DNA of 64,000 bases, taken from positions 186,001-250,000 of the forward strand of contig CAYPIY010000001.1 of assembly GCA_964410965.1 (NCBI GenBank). Direction: 5' to 3'. The translations under genes were made by a program, and so were the position numbers. Shown in pieces: positions 1 to 11,100 of this stretch; the first letter of the stretch is position 1; the number at the start of each line of letters is the position of its first letter. Origin of the DNA: JBBIRG01 sp964410965 (GTDB lineage Bacteria; CLD3; SB21; JBBIRG01). The notes under the pieces are model-generated. The model was not told the DNA's origin, ran no database searches, and was given only the letters and a program-made list of their open reading frames with translations.

Positions 1-2200
1 CATACCGGATCGTAGTCGAGGGATTGAACGGATTGGGATAATTCGGATACAATTTACTGACTAATGGGATTAATTCTTTGTCCTCATCAATATCGACAGG
101 TATTGTCATACGTAAATGAATCCAACTATCCCGGAAAAGAGAATCATTTGATTTAATCTGCAAATATCCGTTATAATCACCTGGTTCATCTAAACACCAA
201 TAAATCTTGATTGTGCTACTGTCATATGGTAATATAGTTCCGTTTGCAGGTGATACCTCAGCCCAGGGAAAACCTATTTTTCCCAGCTCAAGTCCCCATA
301 ATCGGTCGTGCATCCCTTGCAAAACACCAACCATTGTCGCTTCACCTGGTACAAATTGATTTGTGATAAATAATCCTCCCGCAACATTGTTGCCACCTGC
401 TGTGATTTTAGTCAAAATATCAAATTTTATGCCCGTATAAGATAATGTTTTTAAATCGTACTGAAAAACATATTGTGGATTCCCTGCACCAAGTCCCTGC
501 GACCAAAACCATAAATACGGGCCTCCCTCTGTATAAGGATCATAGGCTGCACCATAAAAGCCCAGATACCAATTTGATATTGTTGCTATGGTAGACCCAG
601 TCATACTGATACATCTGGGTTGTATGTCAGAATTGCCAATCCATAGACCGTTACGCTCCGGATCATATGTAATATATCTCACCGATACGGGTGAAGTGAT
701 GGTGCCTACTAATGTCCTGGTCACAGGATCAATTTTCGCAATCGTTGTGGTATTCTGTCCGGCATATACATAGGTTCCGTCAAACGCAAAACCCCGAACT
801 CCCGTTACACCCACTATAGTAAAGCTTCCTATCAGTTCCCTGTCAAGGGTAAATCTGCAAATATGATTACTATTCCATTCTGATGTCCATATTTCATTGT
901 TCGTAACACACACACTTAACATGTCATCAAATCCGGTCAAATCGAATAAATTCTCATTAAACTCTACATCCCATTGGGCTTCAGTGTCGAATCGCCCATA
1001 TGTGGATTTCAAGATCGGGCTAACACTCCGGAGTACTGGTGTTTTGTTCAATTCTTTTACATCAGTCTTCTTTTCATTCAAAGGAGACTTCATGAAAAAA
1101 TTATTTCTTTCAACAATCGAATACATCAGGCTTTTGTTGCTTTTATTTACAATTTTAAACGTTGAACTGTCAAGCATCTGCCCGATGGTAAAAGACATCT
1201 GTTGTGCCGTATCTGATACCCACGAAAGATAGCCTGCTATTCCTAATATGCTTTTAGAACTAATATCGAAAGGGTTGGTCGCTTTTATCTGAAAGGAATA
1301 GGCATGCCCAATCTGTAAATCTGATATTTGCCAAAGTAAGGTATCATTCATTATGTTCATTCCGGTGGGCGGGTTTTCCAATGAGTATGTAACTGGGGCA
1401 TACGAATACGATGATATGGGAAAACGATATAGGGTATCTGTTATCGGGACATGAACGGTATTCAGGAACTGGATTACCGGAGCTATCGTATCGGAAGTCT
1501 TAGAAACAAACCGGATTACGGTTCCATCCTCAGGCAGATATCCATCAGCAGATACATTAAATGATGATGCATCATAAGATACAGAACTCAATCCGATACG
1601 GAAATTTCCGATTATTTGTCGGGAAACGGTAAAAGGCAATGTTGTCGCAGAGCCGACCGGATCATTGTATGTGCTGTCAAACGGTAATGCTAAATCACCG
1701 TAAACAAAAATACGTTCTCCGGGTGTAAAGAGACCGTTACCATCATCATCATTTACCCTGACACAGAGTTTTACTCCTCCGGATACAGACGTATCGGTTC
1801 CTGACCGGCTTCCGACATTATAAACTGAAAACGGCAATTGATTAGGCGCCAGCGTAGCGTTAACCCAGTAACGGCTCGAATCGCTCCCAAAACGAAATTC
1901 ATAACTGTCATTTCCGGACGGGGCACCGAATTTATTCGTGCTATTAAATGCCGAATTCGGGTAATTTACGTTTGGTGTTGAGCCGAACACTTTGTACATG
2001 CCTTGTGAATTGGATTGTTTGATCAATCCGGTCGTGTCATAACCGATTAGTGTATGGGTCATCGGTAAAGTCCCTTCTGAATTCGCAACCTCTACTATAC
2101 GACCAAGGTTGCTGGAAAGATAACCGTCCGAATTTTGTGAGGTTGCCTGTTTGTGAAAGATCATCAAAGTAACAATAACAAAAACCGTGAATGTTTTCAT
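1..2200 (-). CDS. Secreted beta-propeller protein with C-terminal type IX sorting domain (3' end cut by window)
   Basis: An open minus-strand frame runs from an ATG at 2200 to the window edge, 733 codons without a stop. GGAG lies 6-9 bases before the ATG. Residues 1 to about 21 form a signal peptide (MKTF, then a hydrophobic stretch ending in ATSQ). Around residues 265-320 an Ig-like putative domain is suggested by a P-x-GM-x-I and LLW pattern. From about 435 to 625 short repeats with FDG-TYVYAG and IAKIDP strings suggest an NHL/YncE-like propeller. The last residues visible, YPNYPNPFNPSTTIRY, open the FlgD-like sorting domain of FCB type IX cargo, so only about 70-80 residues should be missing. 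The protein is probably surface-exposed or released. Its ligand is unknown. It heads a run of cargo genes on this strand. Confidence 0.85.
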   Translation of the reverse strand, partial: MKTFTVFVIVTLMIFHKQATSQNSDGYLSSNLGRIVEVANSEGTLPMTHTLIGYDTTGLIKQSNSQGMYKVFGSTPNVNYPNSAFNSTNKFGAPSGNDSYEFRFGSDSSRYWVNATLAPNQLPFSVYNVGSRSGTDTSVSGGVKLCVRVNDDDGNGLFTPGERIFVYGDLALPFDSTYNDPVGSATTLPFTVSRQIIGNFRIGLSSVSYDASSFNVSADGYLPEDGTVIRFVSKTSDTIAPVIQFLNTVHVPITDTLYRFPISSYSYAPVTYSLENPPTGMNIMNDTLLWQISDLQIGHAYSFQIKATNPFDISSKSILGIAGYLSWVSDTAQQMSFTIGQMLDSSTFKIVNKSNKSLMYSIVERNNFFMKSPLNEKKTDVKELNKTPVLRSVSPILKSTYGRFDTEAQWDVEFNENLFDLTGFDDMLSVCVTNNEIWTSEWNSNHICRFTLDRELIGSFTIVGVTGVRGFAFDGTYVYAGQNTTTIAKIDPVTRTLVGTITSPVSVRYITYDPERNGLWIGNSDIQPRCISMTGSTIATISNWYLGFYGAAYDPYTEGGPYLWFWSQGLGAGNPQYVFQYDLKTLSYTGIKFDILTKITAGGNNVAGGLFITNQFVPGEATMVGVLQGMHDRLWGLELGKIGFPWAEVSPANGTILPYDSSTIKIYWCLDEPGDYNGYLQIKSNDSLFRDSWIHLRMTIPVDIDEDKELIPLVSKLYPNYPNPFNPSTTIRY

Positions 2201-2304
2201 GCGCAGCTCCTTGATAGTGTTCGTTGCTTCTCGATATGTTCCGATAACAACACAATTGGATCTCGAATCGACTTCCTTTTTCTAACTTTAATGCATTAAA
2301 TTTT

Positions 2305-5300
2305 CTATTTTAATAACAGCATTTTCCGCACCATCGCGCCATTCTGCGTTTCAAGCCTGTACAGATAAACACCTGAGGATACCGCGCTGTTCTTTTCATC
2401 CCGGCTGTCCCATTCTGCCGAATGATAACCGGGACCGAAGGAACGGTTCGCAATCGTTTTTACTTTCTGTCCGAATATGTTATAGATTGTTATTTTCACG
2501 TTCAGTACCGACGGAACTCCAAACCGGACCGTAGTTACCGGGTTAAACGGGTTGGGATAATTCTGTAACAAAACAATTTCTTTCGGCACCGTGACAAGCG
2601 GGTCAGAGATGCCGATCAGATGTCCCCGGTAGAATGTGCGCGTATTTATTTCAGTCGTATCCGTACCGTCGGATGCCCGCACTGTAAAGATATAGGGTGA
2701 ACCGGTCACATAATTCCCTGAAATACTGACAACCGTATCGGAAGTCGAACCTTCCGTGCTGATGTTTTCACCGGTCAAACCCCAGATATAACTGACAGGA
2801 TCATGATCCGCATCGTAGGATTTATTCCAAAGAACCGATAAAGTATCCGTATAAAACGTATCGTTATTTGCAGGATAAATAATCACAGGAGTCAGAGGTG
2901 AATCATTGACATTGGCAACGGTTACCGCAAAAGTATCGGACACGGACAGCGATCCGTCTGATGCAGTAACCCGAACCGAAGCCTGCCCGAAATAATTTTC
3001 CACACTCGTCAGATATAAACTGTCTCCCGACACAACCGGGGATACTCCGGGCAGAACAGCCTGGACCGAATAGGTCAGGGATGAGCCGTCGGAATCCGAA
3101 AATGCGTAGGACAATTTCCGGCAGAAGGTTTTTGAAAAATCCTCCAACAGTGCCGTGTCGGGAATCGACTGAGTTACAAAGGGAGCCTGGTTTCTCGGCA
3201 GATAGGACTGAAATGCCGAACGGCCGTGCGTCGCGGCCCGCAGGATTCTGGATGAGCCGATTTTCACATAACTGAAATCGATCGCAGGCACCCAGGGAAT
3301 GCCGTTTTCCCTTGTCCATGAAGCACCGCTGTTGGTGGTCACGTACACGCCAAGATCGTTGGCCGTATACATCACTTCAGGGATTTCGGGATCGATGAAA
3401 AGATCGTTATGGGGCACGTCCGGAAGATTCGAGGAAATATCTAGCCAGTTCGCGCCTGCATTTGTCGTACGGTATATTTTTCCGGAACCGAATCCAGAAC
3501 GGACCACATACATCGTCGCCGCATTTTGAGGATGGCAGACCACGCGGGTGATATAACGCGCCGCACCGGGAATATTTGCTGTTACGGTTGTCCACTGGGA
3601 GCCTCCGTTCGTGGACACGAATACCGGAGGAGTGGTCTGCCACTGCGCCCCGCCAATGATCATGTAATCCGGGTTCGCAGGCGATACATCAAATGATATG
3701 ATAGCCGCGGTTGTCAGGTTGGATGTGGTCAGAGGAAACCATGATGAACCGCTGTTCGTAGACTTGTACGGACGGAAAGCCGCGGCGAAAAGAGTTGTAT
3801 TCACTTTGGGATGCATGAAAAACGGCGCGGTCCAGGCAAAGGACTGTCCGGACGCAGAGAAGGATATATTGCTGAATGTCCCGTACGAACCTCCCGTATT
3901 GCTTCGCTTGAAGGCTCCGTATTGGGTCGACGCATAGACAATGTTCCCGTTCGAGTAATTAAAAAAAGACTCCATCCCGTCGCCGGTGCTGATGAGATCC
4001 CACGTACCCGTCCCGCCGTTCGTCGTCCGGTAAAGTCCGTTATCCTGAGCGCCGCCGATGATAATATCGGGATTGGTCGGATGCGATGATATCCGGTAAT
4101 ACTGCAACGTCGTCAGTCCGCTGTTCCGGTGATGCCAGCTGGAACCCGCATCGACACTCCTGTACAATCCGCCGTCGCAGCCGATATAACGGACGGAAGT
4201 ATCCGAAAGCGAATACTTCATCACATGAAAGTCAACATGCATGGACTGTGACCAGTACGAACCGCCCACATAACTGAAGGTTTGTCCCCCGTCCACGGAC
4301 CGCCTCAGTTCGGCGTCGCCGATGTATACCTCGTTTGAGTTACCGGGATTGACGCCCAGCAAAAGATCGTACCAACCCTGGCCGGACGAATAACGCGCCG
4401 GCGTTGGAAACCATGTCGAACCGGTATCTACGGACTTGTACAGCCATATCGAATCAGACGTGCCATTATAGATCAGGGAATACATGACCGCCGGTTCATC
4501 CTTCACAATCGCCAGGTGCATGCGGTCGACACTCGCGGAGTACGGTATTCCGCTGGTGTTTAAAGAAAAACTTATGCCGTCATTTACAGAAACATAAAGC
4601 CCGGAGCCCGACTGACCGCCTCCGATGCAGGCAAACACCCGGTTCGGAACCGCCGGATGCGGAATCACCTCAAACGCGTCATCTACATTCAGCGTGCGGG
4701 ACCAAGTCACGCCGGCGTCGGAACTCCTCCACACCCCTTCATTGCCGGGATTTGCATAAAGCCAGTAACCGCTGCCGAGCGTGGCAAACACAACATCCGG
4801 ATTGTAAGGACTCACGCGTATGGATGAAAAATGAGTACGGCTTCCGAACCCGTTCGTAATTTCGGTCCAGGCTGATCCACCGTCGGTCGATTTATACATT
4901 CCTTTACCATCGTAGGTATTCAGGTTAAAGTACCGCATCCATTCCCCGGATCCGGCATAAACCACATTGGGATTATGGGGATCGATTTCCACCGCCCCAT
5001 AGGTCATCGACGGAAGATTCGCACCGACATCGATCCAGGAATCGCCTCCGTCCGTGGATTTCCATAAACCGCCGCTGGATACTCCTGCGTACACGGTCTG
5101 AGGATCTGAAGGATGCACGGCAATCGCCCGGACCCTTCCGCTGACCACACCCCATTGCGAGGGATACGTTGAGACAATACCAGCCGGCCCAACCGGAGTC
5201 CAGACCTGTCCATCCCTACTTTCACGGTACCTGATTTTTTCAGCCTTCATAGCCTTATCCAGCGCATCATAAGGAATCGTATCATAGGGTAAAGCGCGCT

Positions 5301-5436
5301 GCCGGTAGAACCATTCATGACGTTTGAACGCATTTCGTCCTTTTACTTTATCCGGAACACGATCCCAGCCGGATTGAGCAAATACATCCTGTGATAATAA
5401 TACACAGGCCAATATGAAAATGCCTTTATTCAACAT
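2305..5436 (-). CDS. Secreted sortilin/BNR-propeller protein with Ig-like domains and type IX sorting domain
   Basis: 1043 residues. A signal peptide (1-20, ending VFA) is followed by an N-terminal segment with FKRHEWF at 37-43. Residues 80-745 hold many BNR/Asp-box-like blades (KSTDGG-x-W, STNGG-x-W, TTNSGASW) typical of VPS10/sortilin-type propellers. A cadherin-like/Ig module spans about 750-848 (ends VANVNDSP) and a fibronectin-III-like module about 850-938. The type IX C-terminal domain covers about 955-1043 (YPNPFNP, then YNIFGQKV and GVYLYRL). Family knowledge predicts export through the Sec system, then surface display or release by type IX secretion. The propeller may bind glycans or peptides, but no catalytic residues can be named. 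It is a paralogue of the next gene upstream (854 residues), from which it is separated by a terminator-like hairpin. Confidence 0.9.
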   Translation of the reverse strand: MLNKGIFILACVLLSQDVFAQSGWDRVPDKVKGRNAFKRHEWFYRQRALPYDTIPYDALDKAMKAEKIRYRESRDGQVWTPVGPAGIVSTYPSQWGVVSGRVRAIAVHPSDPQTVYAGVSSGGLWKSTDGGDSWIDVGANLPSMTYGAVEIDPHNPNVVYAGSGEWMRYFNLNTYDGKGMYKSTDGGSAWTEITNGFGSRTHFSSIRVSPYNPDVVFATLGSGYWLYANPGNEGVWRSSDAGVTWSRTLNVDDAFEVIPHPAVPNRVFACIGGGQSGSGLYVSVNDGISFSLNTSGIPYSASVDRMHLAIVKDEPAVMYSLIYNGTSDSIWLYKSVDTGSTWFPTPARYSSGQGWYDLLLGVNPGNSNEVYIGDAELRRSVDGGQTFSYVGGSYWSQSMHVDFHVMKYSLSDTSVRYIGCDGGLYRSVDAGSSWHHRNSGLTTLQYYRISSHPTNPDIIIGGAQDNGLYRTTNGGTGTWDLISTGDGMESFFNYSNGNIVYASTQYGAFKRSNTGGSYGTFSNISFSASGQSFAWTAPFFMHPKVNTTLFAAAFRPYKSTNSGSSWFPLTTSNLTTAAIISFDVSPANPDYMIIGGAQWQTTPPVFVSTNGGSQWTTVTANIPGAARYITRVVCHPQNAATMYVVRSGFGSGKIYRTTNAGANWLDISSNLPDVPHNDLFIDPEIPEVMYTANDLGVYVTTNSGASWTRENGIPWVPAIDFSYVKIGSSRILRAATHGRSAFQSYLPRNQAPFVTQSIPDTALLEDFSKTFCRKLSYAFSDSDGSSLTYSVQAVLPGVSPVVSGDSLYLTSVENYFGQASVRVTASDGSLSVSDTFAVTVANVNDSPLTPVIIYPANNDTFYTDTLSVLWNKSYDADHDPVSYIWGLTGENISTEGSTSDTVVSISGNYVTGSPYIFTVRASDGTDTTEINTRTFYRGHLIGISDPLVTVPKEIVLLQNYPNPFNPVTTVRFGVPSVLNVKITIYNIFGQKVKTIANRSFGPGYHSAEWDSRDEKNSAVSSGVYLYRLETQNGAMVRKMLLLK

Positions 5437-5511
5437 GAGTCACCCTGTTGTTTTGTAATCTATTATTAGTGATCGTATAAATTCAAAATGGTTTTACGTA
5501 TTAATTCTAAT

Positions 5512-5551
5512 TTTTTCAAGAAAAAACTCCGGTGCCTGCAAAACCGGGGTT
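5512..5551 (-). terminator. Rho-independent terminator downstream of the 854-residue BNR gene
   Basis: Arms at 5525-5533 and 5543-5551 form a 9-base stem with one mismatch and a 9-base loop. Read on the minus strand, it is followed by a T-rich run down to about 5512. It lies about 20 bases past the stop codon at 5572 and separates the two BNR genes transcriptionally. Confidence 0.65.
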
Positions 5552-5571
5552 CCTGCTATCTTACTTACGGA

Positions 5572-8136
5572 CTACCTCATTAAAATCATTTTTCTGGAAA
5601 CGGATTCTTTTCCGGTAAATAATTTGTACAGGTAAATGCCCGAACTGACATTATTGCCGGCACTGTTTTTCCCGTCCCAGATGACCGTATAGAAACCGGG
5701 TCCTTGTTTCTGTTGTACCAGTGTCCGGACTTGCTGGCCCAGCGTATTATAGACGTCCAGCTTCACATCACCGCCTGAATGTAATTCATAACGGATTGTC
5801 GTTACCGGATTAAAAGGATTCGGATAATTCTGATGCAACATGTTCCGGTCGGGAACTTTTTCAGTAATATCATCCTGAATCCCGACAAGGGAGATTTCCG
5901 TTTCCCATAAACCACGCCCGTAAGTGCCTGCCCGAAGCTTACCGGACGCGCTGTGAATTTCAAGTTCATTGACGATAACATTCGGCAGCCCCTGATTGTA
6001 GGTTTCCCATGTGAATCCCGCGTCCGAAGAATGAAAAACTCCTAGTTCCGATCCCGTGTATACATGATTTCCGTTATCCGGATGCAGAGTCACGCAGTTA
6101 AACGGGATATTCGGCAATCCGGCCGAAAGGTTTATCCAGTCTGCACCCGCGTTGGTGGATTTGAACACTTTCTGACCGGAAGAATAATTGGATTTTGTCA
6201 CATAGACGATTTCCGGTTCATCCGGATGTACCGCCATGTAGGAAATCCCGCTGTTCACAATGGTATCCCATTTCACTCCCCCGTTGGTCGTTCGGTAAAC
6301 GTAAGATGCATTCGACGCATACATGTACAGAGGGTTTTTGGCAGCTATCGCTAAAGATGTGATAGTGTTCCCTGAAAGCACATTGCTGACCGGAAACCAC
6401 CATGTCCCCCGGTCTGTTGTCTTGTAGATCCTTGTTGTCGCCTTATAAAGGATTTCCGCCGAGTCCGGATGGATGATAAAAGGAGTGACCCAGGCGCCGT
6501 CCTCAAGTACACCATTGTTCACGGATGCCCAGGAAGCTCCGCCGTTCATAGTCCGGAACATATCGCCGTAATACAATTCGCCGTATGCGATGTTTTCATC
6601 CGAATAATCCACCAGAGCCTCCATACCGTCGCCGCCGTACACGTTTGTCCAGATGCCGCTGCTATACCGGTCGGTTCCGTTATCCTGGGTTCCGCCGTAC
6701 ATAAGTCTCGGATTCGAGCGGGATAATCCGATGCGGTAAAACTGATGGATTCCGAGACCATAGCTCAGGTCCTGCCATGTCGTTCCTCCATCTGTGGTTT
6801 TATTGATCCCTCCGTCATGACCGGCCCAGAGGTTTTCCGTTCCCGGCACATATTCAAAGACATGCTGATCCGCGTGTACATAGGGTTTTCCGCCCCCTCC
6901 GTACCAGTGGGCGTTCAGAACCCAGGTAACCCCTCCGTTCGTGGATTTCCATATGTTGACGCCTCCCGCAAAAACCGTCAGGCTGTCCGCCGGCGAGGCG
7001 GCGGTCACCAGATCATACCATCCCTGTCCCCCAGCGTCTGAACCGGATGTATTCCAGCCAAGAATATTTTTTGTCGTATTCTGCGCGATCCATGTTTTTG
7101 CCGAATCCCTTGAAATGTAGAAACCCTTGAATCCGTAATCCGTGTTGTTGCATATCAGGGCGTATACATACCCCGGTGCGGACGGAGTGACCGCCAACGC
7201 AATCCGGTATAAACCTGTTGTCGGCAAACCGCTGCCGCTAGCAAACCATGCCGTTCCCGCATTCGTGGACTTGAAGACTTTAGTACCCTGCGCGGCATAC
7301 CAGATATCGGAATTGCCCGGAAACATCTCAATATCATAAAAACCGCCGGTACGGGGCTGATTCCAGCTTGACCCCCCGTCGGCCGTGTAATAAAGCCCAT
7401 CCGAGGCCGCCATAATGAGAAACCGGTTATTGACGGGATGCATGACCAGCTTCCTTATGCGGATGCCTGAACTTACCGCATAACTCAGTCCTGTCGTAAA
7501 CCAGGTTGAACCTCCGTCGGTGGATTTTAACACTCCGATGGAATAGGTATCGCCCGCATCGCCGTCCCCTGTAGCCACATACATCGTATCCGGGTTTTTG
7601 TGATCGATCACAATGGAGGATATTCCGAGATTCGGAAGATCATCCCATGAATTGTTCCATGTCGCTCCGCCGTTTACGGATTTCCACAGACCGCCGCTCG
7701 GAGAGCCCGCCCAAACGATATCCGGATCAAACGGATCGAAGGCAATGCAGTTCACCCGTCCCGCCCCACCGCCAACGGGATAGCTTGATTCCGGACCTAA
7801 ATTCACCCAGTTGACTGAAGTATTTCTTTTTTCTTCCGGGAAAAGCCTTTGCTTTTCAGTCCAACCGTGCCAAAGAGCAGCCGGATCCAGATAGCCTTCC
7901 CCGTTGACACGCGGTTCCATGAACCATTCCCACCGCTTGAAGGGTTTCCAGCCTTTTCCTTTTACCACCGACTGATCCTTAATATTCTTGCCCTGCCAGT
8001 AGGTTTCAAAGGCTTTTTTGGCCTCATACAAATTCAGTTTTCCGTTTTGTGCGGTTTCCATCCATTGCTGGGAAAGCAGGGTATGCCTTTGGTAAACTGA
8101 CATCGCCAGAATGAACAGAATCATCTTTTTTATCAT
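5572..8136 (-). CDS. Secreted sortilin/BNR-propeller protein with type IX sorting domain
   Basis: 854 residues. The ATG at 8136 has AAGGA about 7 bases upstream. Residues 1-23 are a likely signal peptide. An N-terminal region of about 110 residues contains FKRWEWF at 66-72, matching the same motif in the neighbouring 1043-residue paralogue. Residues 115-745 are BNR/Asp-box blades (SGGLWKSVNGG, KSTDGGSTW, KSTNAG). The C-terminal sorting domain at about 767-854 has YPNPFNPVTTIRYEL, YNTLGQQVRTL and GIYLYKLFTG, and ends MILMR. Unlike the paralogue it has no Ig or fibronectin modules between propeller and tail. It is probably a surface or released binding protein. The substrate is unknown. Confidence 0.9.
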   Translation of the reverse strand: MIKKMILFILAMSVYQRHTLLSQQWMETAQNGKLNLYEAKKAFETYWQGKNIKDQSVVKGKGWKPFKRWEWFMEPRVNGEGYLDPAALWHGWTEKQRLFPEEKRNTSVNWVNLGPESSYPVGGGAGRVNCIAFDPFDPDIVWAGSPSGGLWKSVNGGATWNNSWDDLPNLGISSIVIDHKNPDTMYVATGDGDAGDTYSIGVLKSTDGGSTWFTTGLSYAVSSGIRIRKLVMHPVNNRFLIMAASDGLYYTADGGSSWNQPRTGGFYDIEMFPGNSDIWYAAQGTKVFKSTNAGTAWFASGSGLPTTGLYRIALAVTPSAPGYVYALICNNTDYGFKGFYISRDSAKTWIAQNTTKNILGWNTSGSDAGGQGWYDLVTAASPADSLTVFAGGVNIWKSTNGGVTWVLNAHWYGGGGKPYVHADQHVFEYVPGTENLWAGHDGGINKTTDGGTTWQDLSYGLGIHQFYRIGLSRSNPRLMYGGTQDNGTDRYSSGIWTNVYGGDGMEALVDYSDENIAYGELYYGDMFRTMNGGASWASVNNGVLEDGAWVTPFIIHPDSAEILYKATTRIYKTTDRGTWWFPVSNVLSGNTITSLAIAAKNPLYMYASNASYVYRTTNGGVKWDTIVNSGISYMAVHPDEPEIVYVTKSNYSSGQKVFKSTNAGADWINLSAGLPNIPFNCVTLHPDNGNHVYTGSELGVFHSSDAGFTWETYNQGLPNVIVNELEIHSASGKLRAGTYGRGLWETEISLVGIQDDITEKVPDRNMLHQNYPNPFNPVTTIRYELHSGGDVKLDVYNTLGQQVRTLVQQKQGPGFYTVIWDGKNSAGNNVSSGIYLYKLFTGKESVSRKMILMR

Positions 8137-8164
8137 GGCCGTTTCCTTCAGAAATGAGTTGGTA

Positions 8165-11100
8165 TTAGCGTATTAAAATCATTTTTTTCGAATAAACGTT
8201 TCCGCCTGAGATCAGACGGCAAATATAAACACCCGAACCGGCTATTTCGCCCGAATTATTTTTTCCGTCCCAGACCACCGTATATTTCCCGGGGTTTTGA
8301 GTCCGGTTTACCAGCGTCTTTACGGCCTGGCCCAGCACATTATATATTTTCAGTGTTACGTATCCGCTCCGGACTGTCTCGTAGGTTATTGCAGTCGTCG
8401 GATTGAAAGGATTGGGGTAATTATAAAGAAGGCGAATCCCTTTCGGGTGATCGTTCCCTGAACGGATACTTACCGGCACCGCCGCTCCCGATACAGCGGC
8501 GACCATACCGTTCCGGCAGCCGGCCAGTATTTCCACATTTCCGTTACCATCGATGTCATTCATGAAATGAACCGATTCCGCAGCATCCGCATTCCCTCCC
8601 GTGCCGAAAGTAAAATCACTGTTAATGATCTGGCCGTTGGAACCGCTGACAACATATATCCTGTTATCATGACTTGCATAGGCAACATCGCTGATACCGT
8701 CCCGGTCAACGTCAGGGATGCGCGTCGCGCCGAAGGCCTGCATCGGAAGGTTACCGGACCAGACCGTACCGCCGTTGCCGCCGTCGATGCATACAATCGT
8801 GGTTGTACCCGTTACGGGCGCGGTAATGTCTCTGAATCCATTTCCGTTGACATCATCCAGCAGGATCAGCTGATTCGGCGTCCTTCCGTACATCGAGCCA
8901 CCCAGATCGTATGTCCATACCATGTTGCCGCTTACGCCGTCGATGCGGTATATATGCTTCCAGAACCCGGCAGCGATCACATCCGCGGATGAACCCGTAA
9001 CCGGGTATATGATCATTTCTTTGGCTCCTGAATTACTCGCGTCCACCGGGTATTCCCACATCAGAGTTCCTGCGGAACCGCTGAACGCGATCACCGAATT
9101 GCGCGGGGCACCCGTCGCCACGACGATATCATTCACCGAATCGCCGTCCAGATCCGAGTTTCCGATGACATTTCTTGTATGGGCTCCGGTCGGAGCCGTC
9201 CATAATGAATCCCCGTCAGTTCCGTCGAAAAGGTACACCCTTCTCCTTCCGAAGCTGCCGTTTTCATCGGTGGCACTGCTGACAGCCAGAATATCGCTGA
9301 CACCGTCGCCGTTGTAATCCCCGTACGAATGCACGGCGGTGATGTCACCCAGGCCCCAGTTGATCAGGTCGTCAAAATACCAGATTACCTCACCGGTCCG
9401 GCCGCTCAGGGCGTACACGCCTTCGTTACCTCCGCCAAAGCCGCAGACGACATCGTGAAACCCGTCTCCGTTCAGGTCAGCCGTAATGATCAGGGCTTTC
9501 TGGGCGTCATCACCTTCTGTGCCCAGCGTGCCCGAATTGTTGTTGTCTTTTCCGCTGCTGAAACCCCAGAGGGTATCCGTCGCGCCCGTGGCATTCCCGT
9601 TGAGGCATAATACCCAGTAATTTTCCGTTCCGATAATGACATCATCAAAACTGTCCCCGCTCACATCCGGAATGGAACGAATCGCCTCCACGGAATAATC
9701 CTGAACAGTTGTAAAAGGGCTGTTCGGGGTCATAAAGGTCCACAGAGCCTGACCAAGCGAATAATTCGTGTCGATCCCGGTACCGGACAGACTTACTCCT
9801 GTTTCAGCTCTCACCGGATCGTTGGTAAACAGCTTCATCGTATCGATATAATGCCCGGCGGCCAAAGGTTCAAAAGTGATCCTGATTTTTATCGTAGTTG
9901 CCGAATCAATCAGCAGAGGAAAAGCAGGTTCCGTTAAAAGATCAAACCCGACTGAGTGAAAAATGATACTGTCAAGTCTCAGCTGCGGCCCGCCCTGATT
10001 GGTCACACATAGATCCCATATGGAAACGGCCTCTGCCGGCGTCGCGGCAATCACTCCGAAGTCATGGCTTTCCTCTGACAAATGCATGGCCGGATTGTCA
10101 TACAATCCAAAGCCCTTCAGTGTCACACGGCTCACCGGTTTGATCGGATCACTGGAATAAATCTTCAATGTATCGATGAACTGACCGTACGATGACGGAT
10201 CAAAAGTAACCGGTATTGAATATTGCTGACCCGCCGGGATGATACGGGGCAGATCGGCCGTAGTTGTAAAAAAGCCGAGCGAGTTCGTGACTGAATCTAC
10301 AGTTAAATCGGCTGTTCCTGTATTTTGCAAAATAAGATTGATTGCAGAAGGATGAGTGATCCGGACATAATGAAACTCCACACTGCCTGTGACTGTCAGC
10401 GAGGGTGTTCCGGATGATTCCAAATCGTACTTATAAAGCCCGAACAGATTTCCGGGCGCTTTCGCGATCAGCCATAGAAACCTGCCGTCATAAACCAGGC
10501 CTCTCGGGCTCATTCCTCCCGACCCCTCAGGCAAAGCAATCGAATAGGCCGTGTCGTTCAGGGCGGGATCGAAAGCGAAAATCCGCTCGTCATTTCCGTC
10601 GTTGTCATCCATGACATAGTAAATATATTCTCCGTCCGAAGCTATGCCCTGCGGCTGGGTACCGTATGCAGGCACAGTATCCACCACGGTCTTCGTATTC
10701 ACATTCATTTTGTACAGAGCGGCGCTTGTGTTGGGATAGTACAAAGAATACCATAAAGAAGAATCGATCCACGCGATGCCTCCAACGTATTCATAATTGA
10801 TAATAATTGAATCTATCAGGTTACCTGACGGGGAGATTTTAAAAAAAGCTCCTTTACCGGAACGTTTTTTAAAATACCAGAAATGTTGTCCGTCATAAGT
10901 AAGTCCCTGACTCCCTAAAAGATAATTACCGGGATAATTCGACCTCAGGAACGCGCTGTCCGAAGGAATTCCTCCGGTATTGACATTGTAAAGATGGTAA
11001 TTGAATGCGGGCGCTGTGGTCGAATTGCTGCTGATCCACAGACCGCTGTCGGACGCAAGGCCTGTAGCGGCGATCCCGTACGAACCGTAAACTCCGTTCC

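Noticed and set aside
897..1232. Plus-strand open frame of 111 codons
   Set aside because: It lies antisense to the continuous cargo gene at 1-2200, has no ribosome site and shows no recognisable protein pattern.
2288..2301. Palindrome TTTAATGCATTAAA between cargo genes
   Set aside because: Too short and AT-rich for a terminator or operator without other support.
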